From positions 1-5,252 of the forward strand of contig CALCCX010000199.1 of the NCBI GenBank assembly GCA_937900165.1: DNA of 5,252 nucleotides. Direction: 5' to 3'. Position numbers and translations under genes: made by a program. This document shows positions 1-5,252 of this stretch, piece by piece. The stretch comes from an uncultured Acidimicrobiia bacterium. GTDB taxonomy: Bacteria > Actinomycetota > Acidimicrobiia > Spongiisociales > Spongiisociaceae. Numbering within the stretch: the stretch's first letter is position 1; the number at the start of each line of letters is the position of its first letter. Below the pieces are notes generated by a model. The model was not told the origin of the DNA. It saw only the letters and a program-made list of their open reading frames with translations, and ran no database searches.

Positions 1-103
1 AAGTAGGAGTACGATAAAGTAGAAAAGTAGACTATGCATATGGAAGTGGGTGGGGGGGTGGGGGGGTGGGTGGGGGGGGGGGGGGTGTGTGTTTTTTTTT
101 TTT
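1..103. other. Non-genomic low-complexity contig end
   Basis: Positions 46-91 are nearly pure G with scattered T, and 92-103 are twelve T residues that run directly into the sequencing adapter at 104. On the minus strand this reads insert, adapter, poly-A, then C-rich noise, which is the usual appearance of a read that has run past the end of its library molecule. Positions 1-45 are AT-richer, show no coding signal and match nothing I recognise. I infer that the whole block is sequencing or assembly noise, although 1-45 alone cannot be proven non-genomic from sequence. Confidence 0.85.
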
Positions 104-2588
104 AATGATACGGCGACCACCGAGATCTACACTCTTTCCCTACACGACGCTCTTCCGATCTGGAGACGGCAAGGAACACACCAACGAGACCAGGCATCAT
201 GCCAACCGACGTGGCGTAGACCGCACCGAGTGTCGAGACCGCGCTGCCGGCAGCCCCTGAGATCGCGACGGCAACGACACCGAGTGGAGCGGTTCGGGCA
301 AGCGAGACCACAGAGAACTTGACGGGGATCGTCTCACTCGGCGTCGGGATCCGTATCAGTGCAACCGGTACCACCGCGAGTGAGATCAGGATCCCGACGA
401 GGATGAAGAGCGTTGCATCGAGCGGGTCGTCCAACCCGAGGAGCAGCGGTCCGAGTCCCAGCCCGATCGTGACGACCAGCATGTACGCCGAGCGCAGTCG
501 CCCGCGGGTCTCGTTTGTCGCTCGTTCGTTCAGCCAGCTCTCCATCGTGACGTACAGACCCGACATCGACAGGCCGAACACGAAACGCAGCACCCCCCAC
601 GACAGCGGGTCAATCAGGAGGGAGTACGACAGCGCTGTTGCAGCGCCGAGCGATGTGAGTCCTGCAAACACCCTGATGTGACCGACCGTTGCGAGACGAC
701 GCGGGATCGTGAGCGACCCGACCAGCGTTAGATGTCTCGGTAGGAATGGGAATTCGAATCCAGCCAGGCCCACGGCGACCACGAGAGCGAACGCATAAAT
801 CGTTTTCGTGACATACAGGTTGGCAACACGCTCGATGTTGGCGATGACCCTTCGGCCCTCGGCCACCACTCTGGGTAGAGCAGAAAAATCTCCGTCCACC
901 AACACCAGCTGACCAACCGCCTTGGTGGCGTCGCTTCCAGAGCCCATGGCCACACCGATGTCGGCCTCCTTGAGGGCCAACACGTCGTTTACGCCATCAC
1001 CGCTCATGGCCACGACGTGGCCACGCAGTTTGAGCGCCCGGATCATTGCCCGTTTCTGACGGGGCGAGATCCGCCCAAACACCGTTGCCTTCTCGACCGC
1101 ATCGGCGAACAGCGCCGGGTCGGCAGGTAGGTCTCTTCCGTCGACAACTACGTCCGCTCCAGGGACTCCGGCCAGCCTGGCGATCGCGCCAACGGTCGCG
1201 GGGTGATCGCCAGAGATGACCTTGACCGCGACCCCTTGGTCGGCAAAAAACTCAAGCGTGTCAGGGGCATCGACCCTGACTTTGTCCCCAAGGATTACGA
1301 GAGCCAGCGGTTCCAACTCGCCGATCGGCTCGTCGGCCTTGGGGAGCTCTGGGCAGGACGAGAGCAGCAGCACCCGGTTGCCGACAGAAGCGTGCTTTTC
1401 AACTCTCGATCTGAGATTCTGGGGAACGCCAAGCACGTCTGGAGCACCGATCACAAAGGCGCCCTTGCCAACGAAGCTCACCGCGCTCCACTTCCGTGCG
1501 GATGAGAATGGAACCGATCCGGCCTGTCGCCAGCCAGGGCCATTTGGATAGGCGGGCCGTAGAGCTGCGATTGTTGCATTGGGATTAGTTTCCGTCTCGA
1601 CCATGGCCGCCAACACCGCGTCGACATCAGCAACGGCCAGCGGCTCGGTGGCCAGATGTTCGAGTCTGCCCTCCGTGAGCGTTCCCGTCTTGTCGAAGCA
1701 CACAACGTCAACTCTGGCGAGGCCCTCTACAGCCGGCATCTCCTGGACCAGGACTCGCCGCTGCGCCAGCCTCACCACTCCTACGGCAAAGGCCACCGAG
1801 GTCACCAAGACCAGTCCTTGAGGGATCATGGCGACCGATCCGGCAACCGCGTTGCGCAAGGCCGAGCGAACACCATCGGTGACCGCCAGCTGGCTCCAGA
1901 TCAGAATGGCGACGGCCGGGAGGAGAGCCCAACTGACCGCAGCCAAGATGAAGTCGATCCCTCTCCGCAACTCAGAACGCACGAGAGTGAACTCACGGGC
2001 CTCATCTGCGAGTCTCGCCGCGTATGCATCCGCCCCGACTCCGGTTGCCGTATAGAGCCCGGCCCCAGCCACAACGAATGAGCCGGACAGCACTTGGTCA
2101 CCAACCAACTTGGTAACGGGGTCAGATTCACCAGTGAGCAAAGATTCGTCGACCTCGAGACCGTTGGCCTGCTCCACGACGCCGTCTACTGCCAGCTGCG
2201 CTCCTGTGGATATGGAGACGAGATCGTCTTGCACGATCCCGGTCACGGGCAAGCTCCATTTCCTCCGTTCTCTGATCACTTCGGCTGTGGGGGCGGTGAC
2301 AACCGCGAGTTGCTCCAATTGTCGTTTGGCCCTGAGTTCTTGGACTATCCCTATTGCAGTGTTGGCCACCATCACGAGGCCAAACAGGGCGTCCTGGATC
2401 GGTGCCACAAACAGGATCACCACCAGAAGCACAGCCAGAATGAGGTTGAACCTGGTGACGACGTTGGCCTTGACGATGTCGGCGGTTGAGCGACTCACCG
2501 ACTCCTGAGCCAGGTTCAGGGCGCCGTCGCGAATCCGCTCATCCACTTCTGAGCGGAGGAGGCCGTCTAGGGGATCACGTTCAGCCAT
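102..2588 (-). CDS. CtpE-like cation P-type ATPase, C-terminally truncated and joined to an MFS fragment
   Basis: The reading frame encodes 828 residues. Residues 1-628 are a P-type ATPase of the CtpE-like group, ATP-driven cation pumps of the inner membrane; mycobacterial CtpE is linked to Ca2+ uptake. Visible elements are M1 (about 48-63), M2 (66-89), the actuator motif LTGES (151-155), M3 (211-234), M4 with PQGL (256-259), the phosphorylation motif DKTGTLT with Asp299, nucleotide-binding residues around K366 and K375 (KWSA, KGA), SGDHP (459-463), hinge motif GDGVND (530-535) and M5 (about 594-615). M6 begins at TLVGSLTI but stops at residue 628. M6-M10, which carry part of the transport site, are missing. 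Residues 629-809 are a different protein (MFS), and 810-828 plus the stop are translated adapter. The ATG at 2588 is supported by a strong ribosome binding site. The ATPase is confident, but a functional 828-residue product is unlikely. Confidence 0.85.
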   Translation of the reverse strand: MAERDPLDGLLRSEVDERIRDGALNLAQESVSRSTADIVKANVVTRFNLILAVLLVVILFVAPIQDALFGLVMVANTAIGIVQELRAKRQLEQLAVVTAPTAEVIRERRKWSLPVTGIVQDDLVSISTGAQLAVDGVVEQANGLEVDESLLTGESDPVTKLVGDQVLSGSFVVAGAGLYTATGVGADAYAARLADEAREFTLVRSELRRGIDFILAAVSWALLPAVAILIWSQLAVTDGVRSALRNAVAGSVAMIPQGLVLVTSVAFAVGVVRLAQRRVLVQEMPAVEGLARVDVVCFDKTGTLTEGRLEHLATEPLAVADVDAVLAAMVETETNPNATIAALRPAYPNGPGWRQAGSVPFSSARKWSAVSFVGKGAFVIGAPDVLGVPQNLRSRVEKHASVGNRVLLLSSCPELPKADEPIGELEPLALVILGDKVRVDAPDTLEFFADQGVAVKVISGDHPATVGAIARLAGVPGADVVVDGRDLPADPALFADAVEKATVFGRISPRQKRAMIRALKLRGHVVAMSGDGVNDVLALKEADIGVAMGSGSDATKAVGQLVLVDGDFSALPRVVAEGRRVIANIERVANLYVTKTIYAFALVVAVGLAGFEFPFLPRHLTLVGSLTIPRRLATVGHIRVFAGLTSLGAATALSYSLLIDPLSWGVLRFVFGLSMSGLYVTMESWLNERATNETRGRLRSAYMLVVTIGLGLGPLLLGLDDPLDATLFILVGILISLAVVPVALIRIPTPSETIPVKFSVVSLARTAPLGVVAVAISGAAGSAVSTLGAVYATSVGMMPGLVGVFLAVSRSEERRVGKECRSRWSPYH
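104..161 (+). other. Illumina P5 / Read 1 adapter contamination
   Basis: The 58 bases match the Illumina TruSeq universal (P5 plus Read 1 primer) adapter exactly, beginning AATGATACGGCGACC and ending GACGCTCTTCCGATCT. Read on the minus strand it begins AGATCGGAAGAGC, the standard adapter read-through signature, immediately after the last genomic base at 162. This is synthetic sequence that escaped trimming, not part of the organism. Translated on the minus strand it yields the peptide RSEERRVGKECRSRWSPYH. On the plus strand it yields other spurious peptides, so all ORFs crossing it are contaminated. Confidence 0.98.
162..704 (-). pseudogene. MFS transporter fragment (about TM3 to TM8), no start or end of its own
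   Basis: Residues 629-809 of the ORF at 102-2588 resemble a bacterial major facilitator superfamily transporter, of the YcaD-like kind. The segment opens with a loop 2-3 type sequence (RRLATVGHIR). It continues with hydrophobic helices at about 640-659 (TM3), 664-685 (TM4), 698-719 (TM5) and 725-747 (TM6), a polar central loop (747-766), TM7 (768-792) and the start of TM8 (797-809). The loop after TM4 holds ESWLNERATNETRGR, a characteristic conserved stretch in these transporters. TM1-TM2 and about TM8-TM12 are absent: the first are lost at the junction with the ATPase, the last at the adapter. The substrate is unknown. It is labelled a pseudogene because no complete gene is present; it may be a piece of an intact gene placed here by misassembly. 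Confidence 0.75.
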
Positions 2589-2598
2589 GTTGGTGCTC

Positions 2599-2607
2599 GA
2601 TCACCTT
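2599..2607 (-). promoter_or_regulatory. Shine-Dalgarno of the ATPase gene, overlapping the Tricorn stop codon
   Basis: On the minus strand the bases read AAGGTGATC, with AGGTGATC complementary to the 3' end of 16S rRNA. A spacer of 10 bases separates it from the ATG at 2588-2586. The TGA stop of the upstream Tricorn gene (2603-2601) lies inside this motif. A ribosome terminating on the first gene would therefore sit on the initiation region of the second, which suggests translational coupling. The site also fixes the ATPase start. Confidence 0.75.
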
Positions 2608-5252
2608 TCAAGGACTGGTAGGCGAGGGGCGCTCTTGTCTGGCCTCTCCGAAGGCTCCGGATCTTGCGGCCCGCGAGCTTCGACGATGTCCAGGACCTCG
2701 GCGATACCCCGCTCTAGCTGCGGGTCGCGTCCTGCCCGATAGTCCTGAGGAGTGATGACAACTTCGATATCTGGCTCCGTGCCATAGTTCTCCAGACCCC
2801 AGCCCACGTCTGTGAACCAGTGGGAAAACTCCGGCTGGGTCGTGACCGTGCCATCGACCAGAGAGTGTCTGGGCCAAATACCTACGACTCCGCCCCAGGT
2901 CCGGGTCCCGATCAGAGGTCCGAGCCCGTATAGCTTGAAGGCGTGGCTGAAGATGTCTCCGTCACTACCGGCCCATTCGTTCGTGAGAGCAACCATGGGT
3001 CCGCGAGGAGAGTCGCCAGGGTACGGCATCGAATTTTTCCCGTGACGACGCAAGTCGTATCCGATCCGCCTTCTCAACAGTTTTTGGATCAGTAGCTCGC
3101 TGACGTTGCCGCCGCCATTGAACCTGACATCCACGATCAAACCATCACGATCGACCTCGGTCGAGAAGTGGCGGTGAAACTCCGAATACCCGAACGCGCC
3201 CATGTCTGGAATATGGATGTAGCCAATGGCCCCGTCTGTTGCATCGTGGACCGTAGCCCGGTTCTGGTTCACCCAATCGCGATACCGAAGGCCACGCTCG
3301 GAACGAAGGACTTTGACGACGATCTTGCGTTCTTTACGCCTCCCCCGCTTGAGGGTGATTGTCACTGGCCGGCCCGCCTGATCGGTCAGCGCCCGGGCCG
3401 GACTCATCGATCGATCGACGATTGTGCCATTGACGGCGAGCACCCGGTCACCCTCCCTGATGTCGAGTCCAGGTGCGATCAGAGGAGATGTCGATTTCGG
3501 ATCCCATGAATCACCTTGGGGAATCCGAACGATCTGCCACGATTTCGACTGACGGGAATGCTCGAGGTCGGCACCTAAAAAGCCTTGGTGGTAAGTCGGG
3601 GTTGGACGGTAATCCCCTCCCATCTCGTAGGCGTGCGATGTACCCAACTCACCTTGCATCTCCCACAAGAGGTCGGAGAATTCTCCGCGGGACCCGACTC
3701 TTTCAACCAAGGGCGCGTAACGACGGTAGACGTCTTCCCAATCGACACCTGACATGTCCTCGCTCCAGAACTGATCACGCTGAAGCCTCCACGCTTCCCT
3801 TGCCATCTGTGCCCACTCTGCCCCTGGGTTGACCTCCAGTCTGATGCGACCGAGGTCTACCCAACCACTCTCACGACCGATGTCATCTCCACCTGATCCT
3901 TCTTCTGAAAAGCTCGACGAGACCACCCTGAGTTTGGATCGCACTTGGATCGCGAGAGTTTTGCCGTCCATCGAAACGTCAAACCCGCTGATGCCGTCTG
4001 CGACGTTTTCGACCTTGTCTTTGCCGAAGTCATACGACTGAAGCCGGCCCTTGGGACGGCCCTTGCCAGAGGTCTCGGGGTCGGCGAGATTGCCTTCCAC
4101 GGGAAGCGATGAGAACAACACCCTCCCCGCCGCGCCCACAACTCTGGTGTAAGGGCCCGCCTGCACGGGAATCGCGACGATTCGGTCGGCGATTCCATCG
4201 AGATCCACCGCTACCGGCGCGGCGGCTTCGGGTTGCTCACTCCCCTGTTCGCCTGGAGCGTCTGGTCCGCCATTTGGTCGAGCCCCAGGGGCCCTTGGTG
4301 GCCGATGTTCTGCGGCGAACGGAGAGGACTCGGTTGCCACCAAGGGCAGGAGGTACGGCCTAGCCGCCATCGGAAACCCAAAATCGAAGAACATGCCGTC
4401 TGCGACCGGATTGAAGTCTCTCCAACTCAGAAAGTAGAGGTAGCGGCCTTCCGGATCGAATGATGGATGACCATCCACAAACTCTCCTGTAGTCACCTGG
4501 TGGACCTTGCCCGTCATCGTGTCGGCCAGGAAAATCGCAGATGTTGACGCCGCGACATCGGCCCCGAACGCCAACCATCTGCCGTCTGGAGACCAGGCCA
4601 GACCTTTCGGACGTGAGTCATCGGAGCGTCGGAATCGCTTGACCTGTCCAGAGCCGAGGTTCACGACCAGAACTTCCTGGCGGTGGTTGAGAACCGCGAT
4701 ACGATCAGCTCCGGCCGGGGCAGGCTCGATTGTGTATGGACGTCCGATCTCTGCGCCAATCTGGATGGGCGGCTCGGCACTATCCGGGGCGAACAACACC
4801 AGTCGTTCCTCGCCAGACTCGTCGCTGACCGCTGCCAAACGTTTGCCGTCCGGCATCCAGGTTGCCAAGCGGAGGCGGTGTTGGGCCTCCGGTTCCTGCC
4901 CGTTTCGCGTCCGGCTCTTATGCGGATGTTGGGAGACGGCACCTTCCCACAACGCCATCGAAGCCACCTTCCCCCTTGCGTTCACCGCAACTCGTTCGCC
5001 CTTGGGATGCAGGTCTATCGTTTCCAGATGTTTGGTGGCTCTGACGAACCTCCTATTGCGCTGCGGCCGAGAGCTCGGGATACCTACGTCTAGGCGTCTG
5101 GTGGTCTCCTCGGCTATGTCGAATAGCCAGATATCTGCCCCCGCGTGATAGACGATCGAACGACCGTCAGAGGACGGATACCTGACGTAAAAGTCCTCAT
5201 GCGAAGTCAGTCGCCGCATGTTGCGGCCGGTTGGGGTACACCGGTAGAGGTT
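2601..5252 (-). CDS. Tricorn protease homologue (S41 family), N-terminally incomplete
   Basis: Tricorn peptidases are large cytosolic serine proteases that cut oligopeptides from the proteasome or other proteases into very short peptides. Numbering here is from the first in-window Met (5219). Propeller strands with the PDGrwLAF-type signature recur at about 11-26, 63-80, 118-133, 206-221, 251-265 and 413-427. A helical C1 region (about 465-530) holds the catalytic Ser528-His529 in LGTSHAYE. A PDZ domain spans about 540-632. The S41 core (about 645-845) contains RFNGGGN (690-696 region), the nucleophile Ser752 in NEWAGSDGDIF with oxyanion-type Asp753, and Glu810 in GLENYGTEPDIEV. These match the Ser/His/Ser/Glu set of Thermoplasma tricorn. 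A Pro/Gly-rich insert lies at about 301-335. The frame remains open for 11 more codons to the window edge (reading NLYRCTPTGRN), and these fit the family, so Met at 5219 is internal. Against the archaeal protein of about 1,070 residues, roughly 190 N-terminal residues lie outside. The gene is upstream of, and coupled to, the ATPase. Confidence 0.93.
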   Translation of the reverse strand, partial: NLYRCTPTGRNMRRLTSHEDFYVRYPSSDGRSIVYHAGADIWLFDIAEETTRRLDVGIPSSRPQRNRRFVRATKHLETIDLHPKGERVAVNARGKVASMALWEGAVSQHPHKSRTRNGQEPEAQHRLRLATWMPDGKRLAAVSDESGEERLVLFAPDSAEPPIQIGAEIGRPYTIEPAPAGADRIAVLNHRQEVLVVNLGSGQVKRFRRSDDSRPKGLAWSPDGRWLAFGADVAASTSAIFLADTMTGKVHQVTTGEFVDGHPSFDPEGRYLYFLSWRDFNPVADGMFFDFGFPMAARPYLLPLVATESSPFAAEHRPPRAPGARPNGGPDAPGEQGSEQPEAAAPVAVDLDGIADRIVAIPVQAGPYTRVVGAAGRVLFSSLPVEGNLADPETSGKGRPKGRLQSYDFGKDKVENVADGISGFDVSMDGKTLAIQVRSKLRVVSSSFSEEGSGGDDIGRESGWVDLGRIRLEVNPGAEWAQMAREAWRLQRDQFWSEDMSGVDWEDVYRRYAPLVERVGSRGEFSDLLWEMQGELGTSHAYEMGGDYRPTPTYHQGFLGADLEHSRQSKSWQIVRIPQGDSWDPKSTSPLIAPGLDIREGDRVLAVNGTIVDRSMSPARALTDQAGRPVTITLKRGRRKERKIVVKVLRSERGLRYRDWVNQNRATVHDATDGAIGYIHIPDMGAFGYSEFHRHFSTEVDRDGLIVDVRFNGGGNVSELLIQKLLRRRIGYDLRRHGKNSMPYPGDSPRGPMVALTNEWAGSDGDIFSHAFKLYGLGPLIGTRTWGGVVGIWPRHSLVDGTVTTQPEFSHWFTDVGWGLENYGTEPDIEVVITPQDYRAGRDPQLERGIAEVLDIVEARGPQDPEPSERPDKSAPRLPVLER

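Noticed and set aside
46..91. G-rich tract that could form a G-quadruplex
   Set aside because: It lies outside the adapter at the contig end, joined to it by a T run, so it is best explained as sequencing noise rather than genomic DNA.
50..322. Plus-strand ORFs starting in the G-rich run (also 66-260)
   Set aside because: Both translate the G run, the T run and the adapter, then run antisense to the MFS fragment. They have no plausible start signal or protein similarity.
1656..2081. 141-codon open frame on the plus strand
   Set aside because: It is antisense to conserved ATPase motifs, and its composition is that of a shadow frame.
162..2588. A novel designed fusion transporter (ATPase-powered MFS system)
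   Set aside because: The ATPase lacks M6-M10, the MFS lacks both ends, and the ORF finishes in synthetic adapter, so the sequence does not support a functional new system.
3404..3420. Short tandem GATC-type repeat (ATCGATCGATCGACG)
   Set aside because: It sits inside the PDZ coding region encoding ordinary residues (IVDRSM). It is too short to be a meaningful repeat or regulatory site.
4507..5148. 213-codon open frame on the plus strand
   Set aside because: It lies entirely antisense to the well-supported Tricorn gene, has no recognisable domain, and is typical of shadow ORFs in high-GC coding DNA.

Overview
The window is the end of a high-GC contig that looks like uncultured Actinobacteria, possibly an Acidimicrobiia-like lineage. 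The suggestion rests on base composition, a bacterial Tricorn protease homologue and a CtpE-type P-type ATPase. No rRNA or marker gene is present, so the placement is tentative. Everything supported is on the minus strand, so transcription runs from high to low coordinates.

Layout, right to left. (1) 5252-2601: a Tricorn-type S41 peptidase. It lacks its N-terminus because the reading frame stays open through the right edge. It has beta-propeller repeats, a PDZ domain and an intact catalytic set. (2) 2607-2599: a strong Shine-Dalgarno sequence that contains the Tricorn stop codon. It leads after a short spacer to the ATG of gene 3, so the two genes form a tight, probably translationally coupled operon. 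(3) 2588-705: most of a CtpE-like cation P-type ATPase with all cytoplasmic catalytic motifs, breaking off at the start of membrane helix M6. (4) 704-162: the middle of an unrelated MFS transporter (about TM3 to TM8), joined in frame to the broken ATPase. (5) 161-104: an exact 58-base Illumina P5/Read 1 adapter. (6) 103-1: poly-T, a G-rich run and a short unplaced sequence, best read as sequencer noise beyond the adapter.

The apparent 828-residue membrane protein at 102-2588 should therefore not be taken at face value. Its last 19 residues are translated adapter, and its ATPase/MFS junction is either a real gene fusion by deletion or, more likely this close to an adapter-bearing contig end, an assembly or amplification chimera.

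In normal biology the Tricorn homologue would trim oligopeptides released by the proteasome or other proteases in the cytosol. The CtpE-like pump would move a cation, perhaps Ca2+, across the membrane. Their coupling is seen in the sequence, but a shared function is not evident. I find no convincing undescribed system here. The points most worth attention are the artefact and the fusion.
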